Below, piece after piece: positions 49,317-59,951 of a stretch of DNA of 64,000 nucleotides. The DNA lies in NCBI GenBank assembly GCA_018350325.1, contig JAEVLN010000001.1, positions 1,291,501 through 1,355,500 on the forward strand. Reading direction: 5' to 3'. Source of the stretch: Globodera rostochiensis (Eukaryota; Nematoda; Chromadorea; Rhabditida; Heteroderidae). How positions within the stretch are numbered: position 1 is the first letter of the stretch; each line of letters starts with the position of its first letter. The notes beneath the pieces were generated by a model. The model searched no databases. It saw only the letters and a program-made list of their open reading frames with translations, and was not told the origin of the DNA. A program made the position numbers and the translations under genes.

Positions 49317-50215
49317 TTAGTCCCTTTTGGACAATTGTTGGCGCAAGTTGAGCGCGTAGTACAGCGCGGCAACGCCCAACAAAAGGAAGACAGACTCGGA
49401 GGACAGCCACGATTTGCGAGAGGTGCCGGCGTGGTAGTGCTGGACAGAGAACAGTGGTTGGACGGAGCTCGAACCGGACTCCTCGGCCTGAAAATTTCAG
49501 TTTCAACAAAAACTTGTTTTACCAAGAAAAAAATCTAGAAACCTTTTTGTGCTCCGCGAATTTGTCTTCGTCATAAATGTGCACATCAAATGTTTGCGCC
49601 CCAGAATCGGAGTGTTCCAACTGCCATGACACCTGGTACTTGGCGGTTTCCTCCGACACTGCCAATTGGAGGGTTTTGTCACCGACCAACGCGTAGAAAG
49701 AGGCGTCCTTAAAACTTTTTTTAGTGATCTTGAATTCCATATGCAAAACAAAAAGTAGCGAAAAAAAGTTTAGTATTCATGTTCAGTTTTTCAGTTTTTT
49801 TCCTCTCTTTTTAAAGTTTTAGGACCTATCGATCAAGAAAAAAAAATTTAAACCTTATAATTGTTAGCACATTGGAGTGCAAACTCGACAATGTAAGTGG
49901 TCGAGTAGTGGAAGAACCCGTCCTGGGTGGAGTAGCCGTTAGCGGAGTATTTGGGCGACTCGCAGGCGGCACCTGAACATTTTTATTGGCATTTGCACCG
50001 TTTCCACAAGACACAAAACTCAAAAATTTTAGTTTTTTTTTTAAACTCTTATGTTACAAATGTAATGTCAATTTTACTTAATCAGTAATTAGGTTGAAAC
50101 TGGCAATATGATACTGTTTGTGCCCTCCTTTATTTGTTTTACCTGATACGGTTGGAATCAGGATAATAGAAAAAAGGCAAAACATGACAGCCAAAATATT
50201 AGAGAATGACGACAT
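49317..50215 (-). CDS. trap-4: translocon-associated protein subunit delta (SSR4/TRAP-delta)
   Basis: Single-pass ER membrane subunit of the TRAP complex beside the Sec61 channel. It starts [20 protein letters not shown], a signal peptide ending PTVSG. The lumenal part holds [20 protein letters not shown] and [12 protein letters not shown], with two cysteines, then [20 protein letters not shown] and [17 protein letters not shown]. The C-terminal membrane helix is [19 protein letters not shown], followed by the short cytosolic tail QQLSKRD, stop at 49317-49319. Length and topology match TRAP-delta. Confidence 0.92.
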
Positions 50216-51949
50216 TTTGCTGCAAGGATTCAAACTCACTCGATTAAACTGCAATTCAATCCAAAAAAGTGTTTTCATAAATCGTAAAAGCAAGAAAGAG
50301 AGACCGGATTACACCGCTTCCGCTCCGAATCCCCCCCGTCCGAATCCCCCCACAGCCAAATGTGTCTCGAATCCCCCCACAGCCAAAACTTCCCGAATCC
50401 CCTCAACGTCTTAGGCTAAGCCTAAGCTTGATCTAAGCTAAGCATAGGCTAGCTTAGGCATAGGCCTAAGCCTAAGCCTAACGAACCCCAAGCCAGGGTG
50501 GCTTAGGCCTAGGTTAAGCTTAATGGACGAAACCCAACTCGTTCCCCTTTGCCCAATTTTTTTGAACTTTTTGTATTATAACTTTTTTTCTAGCGAATCA
50601 AATGAAATATTTTTGGTATCATTTGAAAGCAAACAGTCAGTAGAAGCTATTAGCAAGCAAAAGCTAACCGATTGGTCAAGTGCCAAAAAAGTTGTGGCCA
50701 TTCTGGCCAAAAAAATAAAAATTTCAGTTTTTCGGGCCATAACTTTTGGCACTTGACCAATCGGTTAGCTTTTGCTTGCTAATATCTTCTACTGAGTGTT
50801 TGCTTTCAAATGATACCAAAAATATTTCATTTGGTTCGCTAGAAAAAAAGTTATAATACAAAAAGTTCAAAAAAATTGGGCAAAGGGGAACGAGTTGGGT
50901 TTTTCCCAAGCTTAATATTAGCTTCAGTACGGGACTGAATCGGCAATCGTGGGGGGATTCGGACCGGTAGCCGATTACACGGAGCCCAATTCAGTGTCGC
51001 CATTTCAGTATGGCGCCGTTTCAGTGTGCCGTGAAAAATTGAAATTCAGATTTTAATAAATCGAAGCAATTTTGAACCGAATAGGTACTTTGTAAGTTAT
51101 TTTGAAAAAAGGACTTTAATTTTTGTTTAATCCTATAAATATCAAGATTTGACCATAAATGATCTTCCAATTTCGTCCAATCCATCCACACATTTATTTG
51201 TTTGGCCATTTCCCAGGCAATAATATTTGCATCCAGAATCTACTTGCTTATTCATTCCCCATCCCAAATTCTGCCCAGCAATCTTTGCACTGCCTCAAAT
51301 GACATTGATTCGCCCTCTTTTTTATCGGATGGTGAGTGTGGTTGTGGTGGTCGCGTCCTTTTCGACAAAATTCATTCCCCCCCCCCCCCCCCCATCGCCC
51401 TCATTTTTCCCATTTGTTTATCGGAGGCAAATTTCTTCATTGCACAACCCATTTATGTGAACAGCGGCTACTGCTCTGACTGACCGACCTAAGCAGCCAC
51501 CGAATCGGAAAATTGATTACTTTTGCTCCGAATTATTCGTTCATTTATGTATGTATGTATGTACCTATTTTTTGGAATACTTTTTTTACATCATTATCCT
51601 AATCTTGAGTATTTTTGCGCTGCACCACAAAAGAACCCATGCAGGCCACGAAATACCCACAAAAAAAAAAGTTTATAACATTGGAAAAAAGAGTTTGGGG
51701 GGGGGGGGTAGAAGCAACATGCGATGTTTGTCCGACTATTACTGTTTTTTTGCATTCCATTGATATGATGCAGAATTTGCAACAAAAATTACCGATTTAA
51801 AAGTGTTTGAAGCGTTTAGTGTGCTACATTTGGTTGAACGAAATGATTGTTTTTTATACATGTTTAAAAATCTGTGAACGCGCCAAAGACTTTGTTTAAA
51901 TCTCTATTTTTTGACTTGACTGAATACCAACTTTTGGCAAAGCACCAAA
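50216..51949. other. intergenic region with a large foldback
   Basis: Divergent spacer between TRAP-delta (-) and the septin (+). It contains the foldback at about 50319-50966 and a C tract near 51380. ORFs here (for example at 51202) show no family resemblance. Confidence 0.5.
50319..50966. repeat. long foldback with about 160-bp near-perfect arms
   Basis: The inner arms (about 50530-50694 and 50742-50901) are near-perfect complements starting aacccaactcgttccccttt. Outside them are cgaatccccccacagcc repeats on the left and gggggattcgg on the right. A block rich in cttaggcctaagcctaacga lies on the left side. Only about 45 bases separate the inner arms, so a transcript would form a long hairpin. 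Confidence 0.88.
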
Positions 51950-54900
51950 ATGAGCAGCGGCACCGTGACGGAAATGCAACGCGTGCACAGTGTGCACACA
52001 CTGCGCGGCGGCGGTGGCGATGGAGTCGGTGCCGGCGGATGTGTGTCCTATATTGGCTTCTCCAACTTCCCCAACCAGGTGGGATATGTAAAACTCACTT
52101 TTGTGACAATGTTTAAAAAGTAAGCTACAGAAAATTATTTTATTGTTTGTTAGGTGTTTCGCCGCTGCATCAAGGACGGCTTTTCTTTCACACTGATGGT
52201 TGTCGGTACGGAAACGGGTGTTGTCTCAAATTTCGGTTTATTAAAAAAAAAATTATAGAATCTTTTCGTTTGTACTTTGTTTACCAGGTCCAAATTTCTG
52301 TTATCTCCTGCCCTTAAAAATGAATTTTGCCGATTTATTTTCGAAGCTCGAGCGTAAGCATTAATCATTTTAGGCCAGACGGGACTTGGCAAGTCCACCT
52401 TTCTGAACACGCTGTTCATGGCCGAGTTGCACGAGCAACAGTCGAATGACTGGGAGAAGCAAATCGCATCGACAGTGCACATTGAGCAGAAAACGATGCG
52501 ACTGGTGGAGAGTGATGTACGCCTTGAATTGACCGTGGTGGACACTCCTGGCTTTGGAGACCAGGTCAACAACGCCAATTGGTATATGAAGAGACTATAA
52601 AATGAAGGCTTTCTTTTAAATAATTTATTTATTTTCAGCTGGGACCCCATCATAAAGTACATTGACGACCGTTTTGCCGACTTTTTGACCGAGGAGACAA
52701 AAATTGAGCGTAAGCCGACCATACCGGACAAACGTGTCCACCTGTGTCTGTACTTCATCCCACCAACTGGACACGGGTACATACATTAAATTTGGGAATT
52801 CTTTTTTATCAATTTTTTCTAACAGACTAAAGCAATTGGACATTGCTTTTTTACGCGCCCTCCAAGACCGGGCCAACATTGTACCGGTGATCGCCAAGGC
52901 GGACACACTGACGCCGACGGAGTTGGAGCGCTTCAAACAAAATGTAAAAAAATTTAGAATATAACCAAGGCTCGTTAATTTTTTTTTGAGATGGAAGGAA
53001 GCAAATTAATTCATTTCAGATCATGAACGACATTCGGAAACACGACATTCAGCTCTACGAGTTCCCAGGCATGGAAACTGTGAAGAAGCCGCAACAGCAG
53101 CTGCACCATCACATTCAGCAGCAACAGCAGAAAGTTATTGCTGAAAACGGTGGTGGCGTAGTCAAAGAGGACAAGGAAAACGTCGTCAAGGTGTTTATAC
53201 CCTAAAGTTTTTCTGCAAAAAAAAATGTTTGTTGCTTTACAATTTTGTGGACTTGCAATTTAAGTGGGCTTTTCTGAGCATTTTACCACAGCAAAACGGC
53301 GGCGTCCCTTCGACAACGACGGCAATTGTCAAAAAATCGCTTGGCCAACGGCTACCCTTCGCGGTGGTCGGCTCCACCCAAGTGAAGGAGGTGTCGGCAG
53401 CGATGGGTGACCGAAAGCAACAACAGCTCGTCCGTGTTCGGGAATACCCGTGAGCTTTTTGTTTAAAAAAAATATTTAATGACAAGTGAAATCATCATAT
53501 ATATTTTTTTGTAATTTCATTTTTTTCGGTAAAACAGAGTTTTTGAAGAAGAAGAAAAAAATACAGTCGTGCAAACGAAATTTTAAAAGGTTAATTTAGT
53601 TGGGGCACAGTTGAAGTGGACAATTTGGCACACAACGATTTCATGACTCTACGCGACATGATCATTCGCAAACATCTTATCGATTTGGTTAAAAAAATTA
53701 TATAAGACTAATTTGATTATAATAAAAAAATATCATGGTTTCAACTTAATTTTTAGCTCAAATGATCAAAAGGAATTTTATTTTGTTTTGTAATGTGACA
53801 GATTGACGTCACGCGCAATGTGCATTATGAAAACTATCGGATGCGCAACCTGCCCAAGAACAGCTTTGACGGGGACGACCCGTTCACGCGGTTGGAGCAG
53901 GAAATGCGGCAGAAGGAGAACGAGTTGCAGGATGAGCTGCAGCATCATGAACAGATCTTCAAAAACAAGGTGGCCCAGAGGTCGCAGCAGCAAATGGACC
54001 GAGCGCAGGCGGTGAGTCCCGGAAGCTTTCATTGTGTGACATCATCCGGTCCATGTTCGGCATGATCATATCAAGAGTCGCGTCCCACATGATCCAGAAT
54101 AGGAAATCACGATCAATTAACCGGGGCATTACAATCATGATCCGATTGATCAATGTTCGGATGATTAGAGCATGGTCCAACTTTTGTTAGGTCTGTTCCT
54201 GCCCCCGTTCATGTTTAAACTCCATGCAGTTTGCAATGTTTTATTGAAACTGACCCATCCTCTCAGATGGACGCGGAGGAGCGCGAGAATCGCAAGGTGT
54301 TGGAGGAAAAGAGGGCGCTGCTGGACAAGCTGAAACAAGAGGTGGCCGAACTGAAGCGGGGCAACAACATGTCCGCCTCGAGGTGGTCCATCTACTCCTC
54401 CTCCTCCCCAAACAAATTCTTCCATCTTCGCCTCCCATTCGGTGCCAAGGGGCGGCGAAGGAAGATGGCGCAAGAAATGAGAGAAGGCGAAAGGGCTGGT
54501 TTTCTTTTCTTTTCAGCAAATTTAAAACGGGAGGGGAACAAAATCAATTCCCTCCAGTGTTTCGGTCATGGCAAGGGGGGCGTACCCAAAAACAACAAAA
54601 GAGAGAAAATCGAAGAGGTTCGGCGCCACCGGAAGAATTAATCTAAAAAATGTCCTATAAATGGTTTATTGAAAAAAAAGATATTTACTCCTTTTCTGTA
54701 CGTGGTCCTGTTGCCTGGCCTGGAACACGTACGATCAGAATTTTCCCAATTGAATGAATCTGGATTCGAATGTTGGTTCCATTTTTAGGACGCTTTTTTT
54801 GTGACACAAAAACCATGCTAAGAAAATGTAAAATTTTTATTTTTTAAAATTAATTATATGTTTTTTTATTGCAGCCTTGACTCCGGCTCGCGTAGTTTTG

Positions 54901-55016
54901 TTTCCGGTTCATCGCCGGAAAAGGTGCATCCGTCGGAGCAACAACGCATCAAAAAAAAGTTGGGCCATCGCCTCTTCGGGAACGGCGGCCGTAGCGGCGG
55001 CGGCGCTGCTGTTTGA
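51950..55016 (+). CDS. septin GTPase with Gln-rich insertion
   Basis: Filament-forming GTPase of cytokinesis and cell cortex. It starts MSSGTVTEMQRVHSVHTLRG at 51950. The GTPase motifs are GQTGLGKST (P-loop), VVDTPGFGD and VIAKADTLT. Other septin blocks: YIGFSNFPNQV, DDRFADFLTEE, RVHLCLYFIPPTGHGL, LPFAVVGS, REYPWGTVEVDN, HNDFMTLRDMIIRKHL, DVTRNVHYENYR. A C-terminal coiled coil (RLEQEMRQKENELQDEL, then EERENRKVLEEKRALLDKLK) is followed by a basic tail ending GGGAAV, stop at 55014-55016. Between YEFPG and LPFAVVGS an insertion of about 60 residues rich in Gln and His lies inside the G domain, where most septins have only a short loop. C. elegans has two septins (UNC-59, UNC-61); I cannot decide which is orthologous. 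Confidence 0.92.
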
Positions 55017-55715
55017 CATTCATATTCATTCCATGCGCCTTTGCCTCCCTCCCCTCTCCACATAATCACAGAAAATCGTTTTATGGCCAAAAATTTTGGA
55101 TGCAATTTTAAATTTTGAGCCTTATTCTGTTGTGGGTATTTTTTTAAATTCGAAAAACCATGTCCTAATAAAAAAGCTTTATTGGCACCCCTTTATCTTG
55201 ACGATTTTCGCTAGCCATTCACTCTACACACCCAACGAACGCCCTTTTGACATGAACTTTTGGTCTATTTTCCTAATTCACTTCCTTAAATTTTGCTGTT
55301 TTCCGCCCTGTCATACGCAGATGCAAAGTTGCCGCCTGTGCGCAAATAAAACTGCAATTTTTGACCACCAGAGATTATACTCTATTTACTCTTCAACCAT
55401 TCCACAGCAGCAAAATTCATTGATTGTATACCTTTTCGATATTATTTTACATTTGCCACCAAAATAATGGAATAATTGTTGAACTTCACAAAACAAACGA
55501 TATTTGCTAGAAAAAAAGCATTGCCGTAAACAAATGTTGCCATAGATGTTTGTGATGACCATATCGCCAAGGAGTCCAAAATAGGGCATGCCTTATGGCA
55601 GTAAAACTTTTTGAAAAAGATTTTATCACCTTGTTGATTTGGATACAAAATCTACTCAACAAAAGCTTTCGATTGATACTAAATTTGTTTCGTTTGGATA
55701 GGTTCAAGAAGAGTT

Positions 55716-55905
55716 ATTCTTCAAAGGTCCTTGGGGCCGAAACGTCCTGTTCACGCCCGTTACGCTGAAATGGATGCCGCTCGCTATCTTTGTACCAAGT
55801 CGTATTACGTTCCGTTGTGTCGATCCAGTCCAAGAGGATGTCGAACACATTGATGAGGATGAGGAGGACGGAAAGGAGCAATTTATGTTTTCAGTGAACT
55901 GTTGA
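55716..55905 (+). other. unassigned exon-like open frame
   Basis: After tttggatag, the frame reads VQEELFFKGPWGRNVLFTPV, then TLKWMPLAIFVPSRITFRC, and ends with an acidic run (EDVEHIDEDEEDGKEQ) before TGA. Composition and balance look like coding sequence, and an acceptor is in the right place. I see no matching upstream exon, start or family. It could be the last exon of an unrecognised gene or a gene fragment carried by repeats. Confidence 0.3.
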
Positions 55906-56239
55906 AACGTGATATGGTTAATAATCCGATAACCACGGTTTAGCGCGTACCTAACTACAAGACGAGCATGAGGGGCCCCAGTAAATTAATTGACTGTTCA
56001 TTCCAAATTCGAATTTTTTTATTCTTTGGCGTTCTGCTAAAAAGGAAGACCCCACCCGTTTTAAATGCCCAATTTGGATTTTCAGATTACGAATTCGTAA
56101 TCAATGCATTTAATAACATATTTCTAAGCTATTTAAGAATAAAAACCTTTTTCAAAAATGTTGACCATAAGGGTCCCCCCTATGCTTTTTCGAAATTTGA
56201 AAAATTTAGAGTATCACTCTTTTTAAACTAAAATTTGTA

Positions 56240-56350
56240 GCTGGGACGGAGTTGGCTGGGACGGAGTTGGGTCGGGACGGAGTTGGCTCGGGACGGAGTT
56301 GGCGGGACGGAGTTGGCTGGGACGGAGTTGGCTCGGGACGGAGTTGGCCC
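56240..56350. repeat. tandem array of a 15-17 base unit
   Basis: Six to seven copies of a gggacggagttggct-type unit with small length variation. It lies just left of the hAT-type element. Confidence 0.85.
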
Positions 56351-56395
56351 GTTTCGAACGGTATCGGTGCGGGTACCCAAATAGGTACCACCTAC

Positions 56396-57452
56396 TAGTG
56401 CTGCACGAGAGCCAAAATTTCTCGATACTCGAGACCCGAGCCCGAGCCCGATACTTTACCTCGAGACTCGAGCCCGAGCCCGATACTTTACCTCGAGACT
56501 CGAGCCCGAGCCCGAGACCCAAAAAACCCGAGACTTTTCTCGAGTCGATACTCGATATCGAGACTTTTTTTCGTAAAATTTTTAATTACTTCAAAAATGT
56601 CATAATTTGCTAAGATAACGTCAATTTTAGACCAAATCTAATGATTTTTATCTTGATTTTGACTAAAAATAATCGGTTTAAAACAAAGATGGTGTGCCCA
56701 GGCACGTATTTAGGATTTTGCTCTGGGGGGGGGGGTACCGAAAAAAAAATCGATTTTTAGGCGTGTATTTTAGGGTTTTATTGCATTTTTCCTAAGCAAG
56801 TTTTTCCGAAAATTTTTGTTTTTATGGATGTATTTTTCCCTTTTTATTGCGTTTTTTGATTAAGAAATTTCCCAAGATGCAATTTTTTTGAGAATTCTGC
56901 TTTACTTCTGGGGGGGGGGGCTGTCGGCGGTGCCGATAGGCGCCGCCGAGAAAATTTTGAATCTTTGACTCGATTTGTTAAGAAATTTTAACCAAAAATT
57001 TTAAAAATGCGGTAATTTTTGTAAGCTTTTTTAGGTGTAGGAAGGAGGGATGGCAAAAAAAATAACCATATTAGGTTTTCTGAGTGATGTGTTTTGTTTT
57101 TTGACTATAAATCTGTAAAAAAGAGTAATTAAGTATTTAATTAAAAGAATAAAAAGCGTGGTTTCACTCGGGGATTGAACCTCTGCTAAGGAAAATAAGA
57201 AACAAGAATTTAACCACTAAGCCACAAGAGATTTCACGGAAACGTTGTGCAAAAGATATTAATTATGCATTTTTTAAATATTTAAGCTCAGAATTTGTGA
57301 TGAATTTTCACCAAAAATGCCATCTTTACCAGTGTAAAAAAGTCTCGAAAATCGAGACTAAATACGCGAGACTCGAGCCCGAGCCCGAGACCCAAAAAAC
57401 TCGAGACTTTTCTCGAGTCGATACTCGATACCGAGACTCTCGTGCAGCACTA
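56396..57452. mobile_element. hAT-type non-autonomous element, TAGTGCTGCACG family
   Basis: The terminal inverted repeats are tagtgctgcacgagag and its complement. An exact 8-bp duplication ccacctac flanks it at 56388-56395 and 57453-57460. Both ends carry repeats of ctcgagcccgagcccgag. The middle contains a CGTAGCC-type remnant with one hairpin module (about 56925-56948) and a tRNA-like stretch near 57160-57245. No transposase frame is present. Confidence 0.9.
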
Positions 57453-57728
57453 CCACCTACCCACCCGGGAACGTACCCCCCCCCCCAAGGAGGAAGAAAA
57501 AACACGGGAAATACGTCTCCCTAAAAAGCGATTTTTTTTTTGGTGCTCCATCAAACAAAATCCTAAATAGGTACGTCCCTGCAGCCCATTTCTCGCACCC
57601 TCTAAGACTGACCCTGTGGCTGGGTACAGTTCGATCTGATTCAGATTAAGACAAAATTTTTTGTAATGTTCAGCAAAAATTATCATGAAATTCCAAGCAT
57701 TACCTTACTGTTGGCAGCGTCAGCTTTA

Positions 57729-59650
57729 ATGGTTTGGATAACGCCAGAACGGTTGCTGTTTGGCCATAGTTTTTGGTAAGAAATAAAAAAACAAAACAAA
57801 AAAAAGCGGGAAATTTTCAAAAGGCACTCCGAACGAGCCAACCCTTATTTTGTACTCCAGCGTCGCAAAGGCCACGGGGAAGATGATCGATCCGCGCAGC
57901 AGCAGGGCCAGGGTTCCACGTCAACGAAAAGTGGGAAATTTTTTTTTATATTTTCAAAAAATAATTTTTTTGCAGGACGAGGCGGAGGATTGTCGGCTTT
58001 GTTTGTGTCCACAATCGACTCAATTTTTGACACACGGCCGCCGCCCTATCGAATTCTTTACCAGCGCGATTTGGGGGATGGCCAAGTTTCATGGGGTCAG
58101 TTTTTTTCGCAAAAAAAGAATAACCCTCCCAAATTTACTTTTAAAACACATTTCTGGAAGTTATTCGGGCTGCTAATCACGAAAGCATGGGAGGGGTCGG
58201 TAGTGCGGAAATCTCTGAAGGGGATCATATAAAAGATATGGTCTTAAAACTAGCATTTCTCTTCTACTATAAATTTTTAATAAATTTCTTCGGTTTTAAT
58301 TTTTTTTTTTTTATTGAAGTGATTGCAATTGCGGTGGAGTGGCGAGACGTTTTGGACAATTGGGAAAGTTTGGAGCGTTCGGTGGTGCCTATTCTGGAGG
58401 TTTAGTGCACTTTTTATAGTTTTATATTTATTATTTTAATTATTTTTAGTCATTGGGCACTGATGAAGATGAATTGGAGAAGTTTGTTCTGAACAAAATC
58501 GACGGGTTTTTGGCAGTGCGCGAGGACATGGCACGCCGAGAGCATTTAGTGGCCGAAAGTATCGAGGAAGGCGGCGGCGGGTCGGAAGGTGAGGATTTGT
58601 CGAAAAGTCAAAATTAAAGGGTTTTTAATTGGAAGAAAAGGAAGGAGTATCTTTTGTGTCGTAAGTTAGGCTTTACAATGTTTAGGCTATTCTGTTAATA
58701 AATTTTTTTTTTTTTGCAGAATTTGAGCAAGTGTCAAACGCAGCAATTCTGCGCAAGTTTCAGAAGCTGTTCGACTTGCCGCCCTGCGAAAAACTCGTCA
58801 ATTGTATAAATTAAATATGTTTACAGATAGATAACCATTATGTTACTTAGAAAATAAGTTTGCAAACTCATGTGTTGTAGTAGTACGCCAATTGAAAGCA
58901 ATAAATTTGTTAACGAAAATTTTTATTATATTAATTTTTGATTTCAGACTATTCCTGCACATACTGGAAAGGCAATAAGCCGTTCCAGGGCAAGCTATAC
59001 TTATCCGTCAATTTTTTGTGCTTCTACGCCTTCATTGTTGGCAGTCAGACATGCATCAAAATTCGATGGACCGATATTTCGGTTAGAAATACAAAAATCC
59101 ATTTTTTAAGTTTTGAATTTAAATTTTTTGTTTTTGCCTAAAAAAAATTTCCAAAATTTTTGTTTAATATTTTTTAATTTTTTCTTTCAGAAAATGGAAC
59201 GTAACAGTTCAGTGCTTCTCTCCCAGGGCCTTAGCGTGACAACTCGAGACGGCCAAACGCATATTTTCTCCATGTTTATGAATTTTTCAGACGCGTAAGT
59301 GATGGCAGGGACTAAGGTTGTTGGAGACTTGAAATTTACCGAGACCGAGAAACGACACCGAGACTCGAGACCCAAAAAACCCGAGAAATTTCTTGGCTCG
59401 AGACTCTCGAACAAGCCCTAGCGGGGCTGACCGGTCCTCCCGGAAAGCACTTTTTGTACTATTTCAGCTTCAAGCACTGCACCCAGTTAGCCAACTTTGC
59501 GATGAAGCAGCTAATTGAGGAGGAGGGCTTCAGCGAGGACGCGGCGTTGCGCACCAAATTTCTGCAGGAGGACCCGCGGAAAAGGGCCAAGCGGAGCATG
59601 CCCTTCGTCAAGCGCGACCTCGAGGCACGTCAACGGACCGAGGCGTACAG
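57729..59650 (+). CDS. TBC1D8/9-like protein, N-terminal GRAM region only
   Basis: TBC1D8/TBC1D9 proteins are Rab GAPs with two N-terminal GRAM domains followed by a TBC domain. Exon 1 reads [16 protein letters not shown] and joins [20 protein letters not shown], matching the family start. Then come [115 protein letters not shown] and [15 protein letters not shown]. It reaches a good donor at 59651, but the second GRAM and TBC exons are not found before the opposite-strand gene begins. Either a long intron contains that gene, or this protein ends early, or the locus is broken. Confidence 0.82.
59333..59420. repeat. fragment related to the TAGTGCTGCACG element
   Basis: An intronic stretch with gagactcgagacccaaaaaa and ctcgagactctcg, the same motifs as the ends of the element at 56396-57452. 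No terminal duplication is seen. Confidence 0.55.
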
Positions 59651-59951
59651 GTCAGGCGAGACATTTCGATTTTTTCAATTCAATTAGATATTTTTATCAA
59701 ATTAGAAGATTAACTGGAGCAATTTGAGTGTATGGTTTTATGAATTCTACCTATTTTAAACATTATTTAGGTGGATTGTTATTCGTTTTTAAGTTATTTT
59801 TGTGTAGAATTTTGTAGTTGTTAAATTATTGTTTTTTATTTTAACCCAACCATCATCGTCTGATCAAATCAATCATTTTTCTGCCTTTTTTCCTCCTCTT
59901 CTTCACCACACAGCCGCCGCTCAATGACCGTTTTTTTTGTCGACACGGTCG

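Larger units (their letters stand above)
55017..57728. other. 2.7 kb intergenic region, repeat-rich
   Basis: It holds an unassigned exon-like frame (55716-55905) and MITE-like fragments near 56165. A 16-base tandem array built on ggctgggacggagttgg lies at about 56240-56350. The hAT-type element at 56396-57452 fills much of the right side. No complete gene is seen. Confidence 0.5.

Noticed and set aside
52150..52782. 210-residue open frame on the minus strand
   Set aside because: Shadow of septin exons, which carry clear GTPase motifs on the plus strand.
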